From contig NW_025944084.1 in assembly GCF_000764305.2 (NCBI RefSeq), forward strand, positions 124,001 through 188,000: DNA of 64,000 nt. The letters are read 5' to 3'. Shown in pieces: positions 10,695-22,335 of the stretch. The position numbers were made by a program, and so were the translations under genes. The first letter of the stretch is position 1. Each line of letters opens with the position of its first letter. The DNA is from Hyalella azteca (lineage: Eukaryota; Arthropoda; Malacostraca; Amphipoda; Hyalellidae). The notes below the pieces were generated by a model. It did no database searches, was not told the DNA's origin, and saw only the letters and a list, made by a program, of their open reading frames with translations.

Positions 10695-11399
10695 TATTGT
10701 TGTTAATTATTAAGTGAATTTTTGATCAATGAAGATCTACGACGTTCTAAGATACCTACTTATTATGTTTCTACGTAAGCTTTGAGACACTCAACTGATC
10801 GCGAATCGTGGATGTTTAGAAGAATTGACTACGGATACGTGATGCTATTCATGAAAAAATAAGTTGGCTTGTTTTCTTAATGGATCTTATTCTTTTCAGG
10901 TAATTACGGAATAGGAGTGAAAATTAGAACGACTTTATTGTGATGAAAATTAGTGTTTAGTGAATCAGATTTCAAAGCAATACTGTAAATTAATTACCTA
11001 CGCAGACACGAGAAGTGACAACTGCTCTGTGAAAGACTTCTGATGACTCACTTTCTTAAAAGTTAAACATAAACGACATAAATTGTGCGTTGCAAGTTTC
11101 TATAATTTTTAACTGTATATTTATTGAGTGAAGTGTTGCTGCTCCTGATATTATTATGCAGACCACGTGTTGTATGTAAGATGATTGTCAAGCTACACCG
11201 AGATACGTGATATTTAAGCCTTTGTGGCAGTGATTATAATTAGGTTTTTAGAGTTGCATCATCACGGCTGCGTTCTGTGTGTGCTATTGTCGTATCTCCA
11301 GCCCTGGTTTAACTGCCCACATGTCATCAGCTGCCCAGTCGTCGGGTTTTGATCCCTAGTTATATTCCTACCTTTGTTCCTCAAGCTTTTAACCCTCAC
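10695..11399. other. Non-coding stretch
   Basis: AT-rich DNA without a supported gene or repeat. Confidence 0.5.
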
Positions 11400-11685
11400 T
11401 CATCGCTCGTAAAACGGTACCGTGCTTCGTGCGAGAAACGTTACTGTGCCGTGAATCGTGAGGATAACGAGCCGTGACGTGTCTACAGACGTGACCACGT
11501 CTTCTAACTCAACCTCATCCAGAGCCTCGTCTCCAGCCAGGACCAGCCTCACCACCAGCACTGCTGGTAGTGCTGGTGGTGGTGGTGGTGGATCTACCAA
11601 CACCACCACCACCACTAGCACACCAACGTCCGCCGCTGCCACCACCACCACACCATCCACAGTCATCCGCCATGCTTACAACCTG
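11400..11685 (+). other. Ser/Thr/Gly-rich exon-like segment ending at a consensus splice donor
   Basis: A frame open from about 11458 encodes DVTTSSNSTSSRASSPARTS, then a glycine run and a threonine run. It ends TVIRHAYNL just before GTGAGT at about 11685. There is no ATG in that frame and an in-frame TGA lies just upstream, so it would need an acceptor such as the CTACAG near 11486. Alternatively the ATG at about 11671 (MLTT, then donor) makes it a 5' UTR plus start exon. It lies upstream of, and in the same orientation as, TMCC, whose N-terminus is also Ser/Thr-rich, but a link is inference. The GGT and ACC triplet runs are complementary and could fold. Confidence 0.3.
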
Positions 11686-12415
11686 TGAGTAACGTCGGCT
11701 TAAGTACATATTTTAATTAAATTCATAATAAATTTGTATAATATTCTATATGATTACGGTATGTTATGTAAAGACTATTCTTACTTAAACCTATATTTAT
11801 CATGCGTGTGTGAATTTAGATAAACTTTGAAACTCTTCATTTCTGCAACTAATTCTTTTCAGTAAACGTATGAGTGGATTTCACTTCAATCGTGTAAAAA
11901 GTTGTTTAAAATTGCTCCTTAATCCCCTTAATGATCGTAATCAATCAGCAATCATTAGCCGACACTTGCCCAGGAATGCGATCAGTTTAGTATCTAAGGA
12001 GGACCAATCAATTTATGTGTATCTTAGTGTTATTACAGCACCTCATCGGAAATACTTATTCATTCTCTGAATAGTACTAGGAAGCCAAAGGCTTCCCGTG
12101 TTTTGTATGAATGAGTAGCAGCAGCTGCATAAACAACCACGCCGTGTATTCAACGTGTGTTGGTATCAAAGAGTTGTACGACGATTCATATAATTGCAGC
12201 GTCCACACCACCCACCATGGGTATGTTCGCTCTTACGTACAGGCCTGTCATAGAGTTACGATATCGTTACTCTGCTGAGTATGCGGCGCACGCATGATGA
12301 GTAGACTCACTCTGACCTAGGCACGCTCCACAGTTGATCGTCACACTACGCATTGTAAACTGGCGTCACGTTTGCGAATGTCATCATGCTATTTATATTT
12401 TTATTTTAACAGCCT
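11686..12415. other. Non-coding stretch
   Basis: No supported gene. The 66-residue plus frame at 11870-12070 has no recognisable domain. Confidence 0.45.
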
Positions 12416-12770
12416 TCATCCCATTCCCCGTATCATTGACCAGCTTCATCCCAGTCCCCGTATCATTGACCAGCTTCATCCCATCCCCCGTATCATTGAC
12501 CAGCTTTATCACATTCCCCGTATCATTGACCAGCTTCATCCCAGTCCCCGTATCATTGACCAGCTTCATCCCAGTCCCCGTATCATTGACCAGCTTCATC
12601 CCANNNNNNNNNNNNNNNNNNNNNNNNNNNNNNNNNNNNNNNNNNNNNNNNNNNNNNNNNNNNNNNNNNNNNNNNNNCCATTCCCCGTATCATTACCCAT
12701 GCTTCATCCCATTCCCCGTATCATTGACCAGCCTCATCCCATTCCTCGCATCATTGGCCAGCAACATTAT
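12416..12770. repeat. Minisatellite, 30-bp unit, interrupted by an assembly gap
   Basis: The unit is CAGCTTCATCCCAGTCCCCG followed by TATCATTGAC, with the variants CCATTCC and CCATCCC. At least six copies precede the gap and two to three degenerate copies follow it. Because 30 is a multiple of three, long frames cross the array without meaning. Confidence 0.95.
12604..12677. other. Assembly gap of 74 N
   Basis: Seventy-four consecutive N bases lie inside the 30-bp minisatellite. The true copy number is therefore unknown. Confidence 1.
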
Positions 12771-14270
12771 AAGAGACGCTGGTCGTCATCATGTTGTCCA
12801 GTCATCCCAGTTTCCAGTTTTGTCCTCTCATTGTTTGACGAAGTCACTTATCACGCTAGGTTGCTATATGCCAGTTTATCATTCATTTCTGAAGAACGTC
12901 CATTATTATATTCTGTAACAGATATCAGCATTTAGTGTCTTCGTGTGCCCGGCAGCTACCATTGTTCTTTGTAAATTTATCTCTATTGTTATTATGTAAT
13001 TTCATTTACTTTTCTGATGCTTTTTCTTAATCAAATCACTGTGTTGCATGGGTTACATGCCAGAACTAACTATCAGTAAGCTCTAAATTTCCATTGTTGA
13101 GTTTCGGTTCGACAAGTTCTATAAAACCGAATATTCCCCATTATATATAATAAAGAGAGCGTAGGATTCAACTACCTAGGTCATTGTTACTAGTGTACCC
13201 TTATGCATTATTCTATATTACCTCTGCTCGAAATGACATGATACCTACCTCTCGGCACACGAAGAGTATTAATTATTAAGTATTCTATGTACGAGCCGTC
13301 ATAAGTTTCGGCACTGAATTTGTTGAGTCGTTGCACGTCTGTCTCGACTTATACAAACGACTCACTGGCGTCTTCTGTGTGATATCGATGTGGTCACAGC
13401 ATGAGTAACTATGTAGGCAGAGTTTAGTTTGACGGAATAATATATTTAAAGAGTTTAGTTTGACGTCAACATGTTGAGAGCCACATGTATGCCTTCCTGG
13501 AAACATTAAATGGGATTTTAGAGAACCGCTTTTTGGTTTGTAGTTATCGCGACTTCCTGTTCAAAATTGGAGGTATGCAGTACTGTGCCATGCTGGCCGC
13601 GTAAGCCTTATCCTGGGCAGTAGAGCTGTCGTTGATGATCCAGAGGCTAGTCTCGAGAGGCTCTCCAGAATTTTGCTATTGTCCCGAGACTCTATACAGG
13701 GTATGCCACGTCCTTTTGCTTCTTGTCGGTTCTAGTCAGCTGGAGTTTAGCTAACCACAGAGTGTCCGACGCTCCTTTCTCACACATCGCGCTTCTAGCG
13801 GCTGTTGATGATATTCCTTGCTACTACTTAATATTTTATAATTTATGCATATGCATGATGTTCCCTAGTTAAATCATAATAGAGGCTGGACAGACCCCCA
13901 TTACATCTCACAATTGAGGCTCAGCAGTAACTTACAAGTGCCTCGGTCACATGAACTCCACACAGATAACAAGCTCTCTACGTCAATAAAGTGAAGCATG
14001 TTCCTGCTAAAAGTAATTTTTGTATTAAACAATTGACTCTCTCAAGAGACCACAGAGTCGAGCATATTACCTCTAAAATTGTCATGGGCATAAAAGGGAC
14101 AAAAATCGATTACACTCAAAGAATTTACGCCAGACGATAACGTTCATGTGTGGCAGGTAAATGGAAGTGACAATAATGTTAACTATTGAGGGCCTGCCAA
14201 TCGAGCGGTCTCTCTTGGCTCTCACTTAAGTGTACGCTAACGCCACGATTGATGTTATGAGCTGCAGCCC
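12771..14270. other. Non-coding stretch
   Basis: No supported gene, RNA or repeat was recognised. A small minus-strand frame at 13285-13506 has no domain-like character. Confidence 0.45.
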
Positions 14271-14276
14271 GCATCA

Positions 14277-14565
14277 CTTGTGTTGTGTTGTGTTGCCTTC
14301 ACTCTGTTGGGAGTGTGGGGCCAGTGTCTGTTGTGTTACTTGTGTTGTGTTGTCGTCACACTGTTGGGAGTGTGGGGCCAGTGTCTGTTGTGTTACTTGT
14401 GTTGTTTTGCCTTCACACTGTTGGGAGTATGGTGCCAGTGTCTGTTGTGTTACTTGTCTTGTGTTGTCTTCACACTGTTGGGAGTGTGGGGCCAGTGTCT
14501 GTTGTGTTACTTGTGTTGTGTTGCCTTCACACTGTTGGGAGTGTGGTGCCAGTGTCTGTTGTTTA
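14277..14565. repeat. Minisatellite, 60-bp unit, nearly five copies
   Basis: Each unit contains ACACTGTTGGGAGTGTGG, then CCAGTGTCTGTTGTGTTAC. The period of 60 keeps several frames open on both strands, so the 294-residue plus frame and the antisense Gln-rich frame are repeat artefacts. Confidence 0.95.
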
Positions 14566-14886
14566 ATGTTACGTGTATTGTACGTCGCTAACAAAAGTGA
14601 CGAGGTCTCTACTCAGTTATTGCGTGCACATATTTCTATTACTTATACATCCACTATTTGTCTCTGCCACTTCAGCCTGTCACTCTCATCACTCTGCTAT
14701 TCTGTTGGGTTTGCCATCTCAGCTACGGTGGCTGAAATGAATGTCATATATCGTGTTGGTAATCTTCATGTCTTGTTTACAATGTACCGTTACTTTTTCA
14801 TGTATATAGCGGAGTTTTTTTTTCATGTACTGTTATTGTACTACGTATCATGTACTAACCGTGGTGTATGTGGTGGTGCTATGCAG

Positions 14887-15030
14887 ACTGCCGCAGCTGC
14901 TCCGGCTGCTGCCTCCCTCTCCTCCTCGCACCCCACCTCCCCCCTCCTCTGCCCTCAGCCCTCCCCTCCCCTCACGCGCCGCCCAACACAACCTTGTTGC
15001 AAGGCAGCTGTCCTTGCCTGCCCCTCTCAG
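14887..15030 (+). other. Candidate GC-rich internal exon (144 nt) with triplicated donor
   Basis: A good acceptor (GGTGCTATGCAG, ending 14886) and the donor CTCTCAG|GTGATG at 15031 bracket 144 bases, which is 48 codons. All three frames are open across it; one reads TAAAAPAAASLSSSHPTSPL. The composition is far more GC-rich than the flanks. The donor region is itself repeated (see 15001-15140). The segment could belong to the 5' end of TMCC, but nothing ties it to a particular gene, and C-rich DNA can stay open by chance. Confidence 0.3.
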
Positions 15031-15140
15031 GTGATGTGCCCCTCCTGCCCCTCCTGCCTGCCCCTCTCAGGTGATGTGCCCCTCCTGCCCCTCCTGCCTG
15101 CCCCTCTCAGGTGATGTGCCAGCCTCCCGCCCCTCCTGCC
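15001..15140. repeat. 40-bp tandem repeat, three copies, each with CTCTCAG|GTGATG
   Basis: CCCCTCTCAGGTGATGTGCC occurs starting at 15021, 15061 and 15101, separated by CCTCCTGCC blocks. Each copy supplies a possible splice donor, at 15031, 15071 and 15111. Confidence 0.9.
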
Positions 15141-15177
15141 TATCCTTGCTTGTCATCTCACTATGCCTCACTGCACT

Positions 15178-15212
15178 GCTGCTCTGCTGCTGCTGCTGCT
15201 GCTGCTGCTGCA
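15178..15212. repeat. CTG trinucleotide microsatellite
   Basis: An uninterrupted run of about nine CTG triplets follows CTGCTCTG and ends in CACCG. Confidence 0.9.
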
Positions 15213-16339
15213 CCGTTTAACAATGCACGTTGAATTAGTTTATTTTAACAAGTCGTTAAATTTTTGATGGACCCCTCTTCATAACCATGTTCATTAGGAA
15301 CATGCGCATAACTTCTTTAGTTGAATATTTAGCTCTGTTTAAGAACAGTCTTCCAAATGAGATATAGATTTAGTTTTCTTTGGTTCTTCGTAGTTTTCTA
15401 CGAATGCTTGCTTGGTCGTAGGTAAGACAAACTTCGTTAAATATAATTTAAACCGTGCTAACCTCCTCTGAGTGAAAATTCTTGAATTGCTTGTGTCTCC
15501 AATGATTCAATTGATGGACCAATAATTATTTGTATTGAATTTTTATTCGTGATGAATCAGCTGTTGATGCGAGAGCATTTTCGATACCGCGTTTTCAACA
15601 AATGGGACTAGGAAAGTTTATGGTGAACTTTACCAGCATTTCATTTACTTTCAACGTAAATGAAGAAACCGTTACCTGATACGTTATTTCTGAATTGTAT
15701 TCGTGGAATTAGTTGAGTGTGTCGAAAAAAACGCGGTCGACTTCAGTATTTTTCGTTATTGTATTTCACTCATTATTGTTGTTCATTTTCTCGCTTTTGT
15801 TCGAATGACAATAATCGTGCATTCGAATCTAACTCACTATAAAGTCGATATTACAGTTGAACCACATATTAACCTTTTATCCGGAGAAATTTGGGAAATA
15901 TTGTCTAGCCGTGCAGTACGACTTGTGTCAAGTCAATACAATTATTGTAAAATTTAAATATATAAGCACCATTAGACCTAAAGTGACTGCCGCGCGACTT
16001 GCTCGAGCAAACTTCCCCAGCCGAAGTCTTGGCATAAAAGTCGGGATTATTTTTTATTTTATTTTATTGGGTTATAGAATAGCAGGAAGCCTCTAGTTTA
16101 TGGATAGTTGGATGAGAGCCATTGCTGGTTAATTAATAACTGAATGGGTTGAACAACGTACTGTAAAATTTACTGATTCATTTACAAACTCGCTCAATGG
16201 GATAATGTCTAGGATATTTTTAGGTATAATTTTTCGCTGATTTTGACCGGACTTATACGGTAATTAATAGACGTACACTTATGGATCGCACGAAGTCCAT
16301 GAAGACGTCTGGTTTCACACGTGCTCATGATATATACGT
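15213..16339. other. AT-rich non-coding stretch
   Basis: No gene, RNA or repeat is seen. The frames at 15703-15957 and 15857-16096 overlap in different phases and have no family character. Confidence 0.5.
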
Positions 16340-16785
16340 GCTGCGTGTTATTCATGAACGCATCTCTGCGTATGATGGATACGTGCCGCGTGTCATGAAC
16401 ACATGCCTGCGTGTCATGTAAATGTGTCTGCGTGTCATGAAGACGTGTCTACGTGTCATGAACACATGCCTGCGTGTCATGAACACATGCCTGCCTGTCA
16501 TGAAGACGTGTCTACGTGCCATGAACACGTGTCTGCGTGTCATGAACACGTGCCTGCGTATCAGTAACACATGTCTGCGTGTCATGAACACGTGTCTGCG
16601 TATCAGTAACACATGTCTGCGTGTCATGAACACGTGCCTGCGTATCAGTAACACATGTCTGCGTGTCATGAACACGTGTCTGCGTATGAGTAACACGTGT
16701 CTGCGTGCCATGAACACATGTCTGCGTGTCATGAACACGTGTCTGCGTATCAGTAACACATGTCTGCGTGCCATGAAATTATCCA
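16340..16785. repeat. Minisatellite, 21-bp unit, about 20 copies, rich in CACGTG
   Basis: Two unit types alternate: CATGAACACGTGTCTGCGTGT and one reading CAGTAACACATGTCTGCG. The period of 21 keeps frames open on both strands. Many copies contain the palindromic E-box CACGTG; others carry CACATG. Confidence 0.95.
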
Positions 16786-16957
16786 CGTAATGTATTAGCT
16801 TGCTAATTAATACTTCATGCTACATTGTGCAGCGATTGTCATGCCGAGTTCTCTCCCAATAATAAGAAATAAGAATGAATTGTGTTATGCGGGGGCCTGT
16901 GACGTAGACACTGCGTGGGCCGGTCTAGGCGGCGTAGACCAGGCGGCTTTAAGTTCT

Positions 16958-17200
16958 GTTCCTGCAGCTGTTGTTGTTGTTCTGACTGTCACTGCTGTTC
17001 CTGCAGCTGTTGTTGTTGTTCTGACTGTCACTGCTGTTCCTGCAGCTGTTATGTTGTTGTTCTGACTGTCGCTGCTGTTCCTGCAGTTGTTGTTGTTCTG
17101 ACTGTCACTGCTGTTCCTGCAGCTGCTGTTGTTCTGACTGTTGCTGCTGTTCCTGCAGCTGCTGTTGTTCTGACTGTCACTGCTGTTCTTGCTAATGTGC
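16958..17200. repeat. Minisatellite, about 36-42 bp unit, six copies, each with CTGCAG
   Basis: The unit is GTTCCTGCAGCTGTTGTTG followed by TTCTGACTGTCACTGCT. Each copy has a pyrimidine-rich run followed by CTGCAG, resembling a splice acceptor. The Cys/Ser-rich and Val/Ala-rich frames are by-products. Confidence 0.95.
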
Positions 17201-18239
17201 TATTTCAGCTACAGCCATGACTGCCTCCTGCTGCTGTTATTGCACTTGTTCCTATTTTGATGACTGCTGTTTTTTTGCAGCTATATTATTTTTCCGGGTT
17301 ATGTACTTCTCAGCCCAGACGTAACTTTAAATTTCTCGAAATAGTTTTGAACTAGTCACGTTTAATGGAAGGATTTAACACTTGGAATTATCAAAGCGTG
17401 TTTAGTATCCATGTGCAGTGATCTCATGTCCTAGAAATTCTTCATATGATTTTTATCTGTTTTTGTAAGTCTATTTTACGTGTGGCTTTGTATCAATTTT
17501 GTTATAAGGCACAGAAACGCAGCTTATTCAGCTGTTTGCGGTATGACTTCTTTGTAACGTCTGCTTCGCTTTTTTATAAACTAAAAGCAAAGTTATTTGT
17601 TTGTATATAATTAACACATCTGTACACACTAACAATTTTCTACATAGCTCTCGCTTTACAGCTGTAATTACTGACGCTTCAACTTGCAGCAATAAAGTGC
17701 GTGCACAATTTCTTCAAGGCTGCCTTGCCATCGATTCTTGTCACGTCTCACTGCCGCCATCTAACCACCAGCTTTTATTTCTATCTAAGTTATCTCTCTC
17801 AGAAAATGCGGTCGCTGAACTCTTTCCATGAGCGCCACGCTTCTGCTTCCATTTCACTGCTGCCGTCGTTGTTTATGTTTGTTTGACTAATCACTAATGC
17901 AAGTTACGATATTTAGGTTTATGCTTCTGGTAAGTGCGAGTAAGTTCCGATGTTTTCTAGTTAACTTGTGCCAGCATTTGATGTAAGGTAAGCACTGCTG
18001 GACTAAATAATTTCTTAGAAATTCCTTGGAATTCCTTTAAATAATTCCTAAATTAATAAATAATATTATTTCCCTGTTTACTTGACTTAATCTAGATTAA
18101 TGGTAGAGGACTCGAGAAGGTTCGAGGCTCAGGAATTTATCTCTTATTAATAAATTTATTGTAATTTCTAAGTCAAAATGATAGGATGAGGTTCTATTAT
18201 TTTGTGTGGAATTTTTAAATTGATAAACTTCACATCGTA
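17201..18239. other. Non-coding stretch
   Basis: No supported feature. The two overlapping plus frames near 17601-17886 look like chance. Confidence 0.45.
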
Positions 18240-18442
18240 GCGCTGCAGGGTCTACGGGACGTGGCGCGCTGCAGGGTCTGCGGGACGTGGCGCGCTGCAG
18301 GGTCTACGGGACGTGGCGCGCTGCAGGGTCTGAGAGACGTGGCGCGCTGCAGGGTCTGAGGGACGTGGCGCGCTGCAGGGTCTGAGGGACGTGGCGTGCT
18401 GCAGGGTCTGCGGGACGTGGCGCGCTGCAGGGTCTGAGAGAC
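18240..18442. repeat. Minisatellite, 26-bp unit, about 7.5 copies
   Basis: The unit is GCGCTGCAGGGTCTGCGGGA plus CGTGGC, with TCTACGG and TCTGAGG variants. Confidence 0.95.
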
Positions 18443-18761
18443 CCCAAGTTTCCTCCAGACCGTAGACCTCGAGCATGTTATTCCTCCCGCGTGCCACAGG
18501 CTGGCATGCTGCCAGATACCCTCCCTCCTGGCTTACCTTCTCACGCTCACTCTCGGTCCTCTCGTCGTTGTTTCCACTCTCTTGTTTCTATTGTTTTCCT
18601 ACCCTCTTTTCTTCCTATCTAACTTGTGCTTCTCAATGAAATGCGTCGTCAACAAATTCATTCACAAGAGCAATGAAAGAAGAATTTAGCAATTACCAAT
18701 TAAGGAATTCCGTTAGAGAAAGCAAACTAGAACGCTACGCAGGAACCATTCTGTAGTACGA

Positions 18762-18985
18762 TTCTTGGTCGGCCTTGTCACTCTTGACTAGACCGTTGGC
18801 AGCCTAAGCCGGTGTAGCCACTCTTGACTAGACCGTTGACAGCCTTGGCCGGTGTAGCCACTCTTGACAAGACCGTTGACAGCCTAAGCCGGTGTAGCCA
18901 CTCATGACTAGACTGCTGACAGCCTTAGCCGGTGTAGCCACTCTTGACTAGCCCGTTGACAGCCTTGACCAGTCGCCGTCGGAGC
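18762..18985. repeat. Minisatellite, 40-bp unit, about 5.5 copies
   Basis: The unit contains CACTCTTGACTAGACCGTTG followed by ACAGCCTAAGCCGGTGTAGC. Confidence 0.95.
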
Positions 18986-18989
18986 TGTC

Positions 18990-21900
18990 ACGTCAAACCC
19001 GACGTTCTGTCATGCTAGTCATACCGCACAAACGTTGTCGGCGCCGTGTTGAGCTATGTTTGCTACTGGGGCTTCATTCAATGTTTTCCCGCTCTCAATT
19101 ATCATATTCCCGTACCAATACGACAATAACTGTGTACAGATCATTTGTAGCGTAGTATCTGTGATTATACTCATGTTTAAAACCTCTCTTCTATCTCTAC
19201 TTAAAGCAGGTACTAAATTGGTCGTCTCTTCACCCTGGCTACCACCTTTTGACACATTCTATTCACATGTCTTTGCGTTGATTCTATTTTAGTTTTAGGG
19301 TTAGTCCTGCAAATCGCTAAACCGCTAAATCCACAATTCTATTTTTTATATTCAAAGTCACGGTCCCAACGATGACTTTAGAGTAAATAGCTTTCGAAGA
19401 GGAAGCTAGGAGGGCTCGCGCCAGCAGTAATTGCGCCGCGAGACAATTGACAATATCTGTGTTGCGACACGACAATTTCCTGCTCTATGAATAACTGATG
19501 CTTTCATTGACGGGAATTCCGGTGTCAAGAACTTGTTCTTTGTGTCTTGTAATATAGCTTATCCTGGTAATTTAGCTTATCGTTGCTAAGTTCATAATCG
19601 TTATCGTTGCTGGAGTTCATAAATAATTCAAGTCAGGATTAGCCGTTTGTGCTTAGCAGTTATGAATTCAGAATCGAAGAAGGAGATTAACAATGACACT
19701 GAAAAAATATGCTGCAAAATGCTAGTTTTTATTGACATTTCCTATATATTTACATTTATGGCCATTTTTAACCATTTTCAATTCATGTACAATCATTACG
19801 CACGTTTCACCTATTCTGGAGAATTGATATTATTTGAAAAATCAGTTCCGCTTCGCATGGCAAGCTTATTTGCTAAGCATTTCCTCTCTGTTTATAGTGC
19901 TGTTTCATGGCCAGCTATGCTGGTTCTAGACTCCTGCGTTTGGTACTTTTTTTCCATCCGAGACTAGACAAGACAACAAGGTTTGTCCCAGTTAGCAATA
20001 AAAACCGGGACAATTTTTTCTACTTCCAGCCAACAAATTTTTACGAGATATCTGTCAGGGGGAAAAATTTATGTTTTTTTTATCAATCAATGTTGTAAGA
20101 TTATATGACCGAGAGGGCAAACGAGCAAGTTTACAGAGAGCGTAAGGTTGTACGTTCTTCCCTTGGTTGGGACTAATTAGTCTCATATGCGGTAGGCTAC
20201 AATTGGCGGTGAAAAAGAGACTATCTTCAATGCTTCGCTAGGGTGTAACCGTTGGCATTGGTTAACCGACATCCAAACTTACGACGTATTCGTCTACAGT
20301 TTTCATAGGTCTCGGTTTTCAAAATTCAATAAAGCCTCATCTTCATTGCAGATGTTTTCCAGTCCGTCTGCACAGAAAAGGTTTATGCATGCCCGATGTG
20401 TTGCCATCATTGAACTTGTAGATATCGCCACAAAGTTTGCGACAATTATTGGCCTGGTTAATACCTCGGTCATATTGAGTCTCGCCTGTTCTTTGCTCCT
20501 CCTAAAATATTTCAAGTTACCACTTCTGATTCGTGGCGTCTTGCAGGGCTTGAGATAGACCACCCACACTCTTCGAAGCCGCTCCCCGATCGACACTGCA
20601 TCACCGATTCGCGATGATGCCATTAATTAAGCGTAGTGAACTCATATGCTTCTCGTCGCGCTTGATTGACAATATCTGATGTCGCTCAACAGCCACATCA
20701 TTCACCAAATATTCAGATATAAATCGTCCAGTCTGCCCACTAAATAAACTGCTAAATTAGTTTGGCAGCCAAATGTCACCGTTGCGTTTATTCCGTGACA
20801 AATTTTACCCTCTGTCCCGTTATTTTTCTTCCGATCATTTCTCGTCTCGTCCCGGTTGTCCCGTTTCATCTCGAGAAAATTATTCCGAGACGCAGAAGTC
20901 TAGCTGGTTCAGTTGCGTTCCAACGTCAGTAGCATGAAGCGGTGTTAATCTTACTCTGCATGAGGTCAACACTTCTGGTGCTCACTAGCACGCCAACTGA
21001 ATTGTTGGCTCGAATAAATTCAGTTACTCCCACTATTCAGTTACTCATTATTCAAGTTTCCCCATTCTTTATAACAGCTGCGACGTGTTGCTTGGAAAGT
21101 GTATAACGTTGTATTGATATACACGCCCATGCAAACTTATTTCACAATTGCTGACTGTGCACCGGACGGGGGTTCTTTAACTCGATATTATGATGCCTTT
21201 ACTATCTTAAGTGAAAAGTCATGTTCACTTAATCTACTTTTTGGTATAATAATCCTATTTGACTAGAATTTTGTGAGAGCGGAGGCATTGGCCTCATGCT
21301 TGTTCTCAAGCTAACTTCTTTTAATGTAACCAAAATTACTGGATTTGTACGAGAATTGATGTACCTGTGGCCTGACTCGTTTGCTTGTGAATGTGCTATT
21401 TCGATCGTGAGAGCTCCACTCAACTACTCTATTCTACTTGAGTCGCCTATCGCTTCACCTCATTCGTCACCATTAATCTTGAAGTTTATTCTTAGTTTCA
21501 CGTTTCACAGTCATGGATGAGCCACACCTGAAATAATTTCTGAAGCAAGTGTGTCATACTTACATGTGTATAAATAATCCAGCGATATTTCCCGAATCTG
21601 TCTGTCAATTTCTCTCTATTCTTCTTTAATTAATGGATCAATCAATTCATAGAGCCAGTGACACTCTCATGGTCATTGTTTGTGTTCCATTCAAAGTGAG
21701 CGCAGCCATGCACCACCAATTTTGTGGCTGATTCAATACAAATACTACATAAATAAATAAACAGCTCAACATTCAATGTTTTTAAAGTAAGGTTGCCATT
21801 GTTATAGGTTTGCTCTGAATATTGTATAGATTACGTCATATCTTAAATAGACTTCAGGCAAAAGCTAAACACCTAAATATGTTGAAAGATGAACATCAGG

Positions 21901-22332
21901 TACACGGGACAGATACGGACGGGTATCATATTCACTGCAAGGCTCCGGCGCGCTCCGTCCGGGTGGTGTAAAAATTTTTTGCGTATTGGCAGACGATGCT
22001 GATGAGCCATACTACGCCAGGCTATTTTCCTGTGGGCTGATTGGTCTAATTCAATGGATGTGAACTGTGGTGGCTTGCGGCTGATGATACAGTCAAAAAG
22101 TGTAGGCTACGTTCTTGAGGGAAGGGATCATGATAGTCCATTCGAAGCGAGGCAATGGTGGTCTCCGGGAGACATCCCCAATCATATAGGTTTTTGTGTA
22201 GCTACATGGCGGTACCCGCACTGTTACAGCTCTATTGGCTTGCTTCTACCCTGCAGATGATGGCGCTAGTGTTATTAAGCTCTGCTCCGCGAGAAAGTCT
22301 TCTGTAATAAAATTCACATTGATAAGGATATC
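18990..22332. other. Long non-coding stretch
   Basis: No coding sequence of a recognisable family, no tRNA or rRNA, and no tandem array was seen. Open frames such as 19647-19967 (+) and 20303-20623 (-) lack domain signatures. This may be intron or intergenic DNA. Confidence 0.45.
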
Positions 22333-22335
22333 TTA

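Noticed and set aside
12334..12935. Long plus frames of about 190 residues
   Set aside because: They cross the 30-bp minisatellite and the run of N; the period of 30 keeps frames open.
14230..15114. 294-residue Cys/Val-rich plus frame
   Set aside because: Its first third is the 60-bp array and its last third is C-rich repeat DNA; no domain in between.
16352..16790. Repetitive frames of 122-144 residues on both strands
   Set aside because: The 21-bp unit keeps frames open on both strands; overlapping sense and antisense frames cannot both be real.
18762..18985. TGACTAGA words matching a known arthropod microRNA seed (miR-279 type)
   Set aside because: The word is part of the 40-bp array, the following bases differ from the microRNA, and no precursor hairpin is seen.
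20303..20623. 106-residue minus frame considered as a transposon fragment
   Set aside because: No conserved reverse transcriptase or transposase motif could be pointed to.
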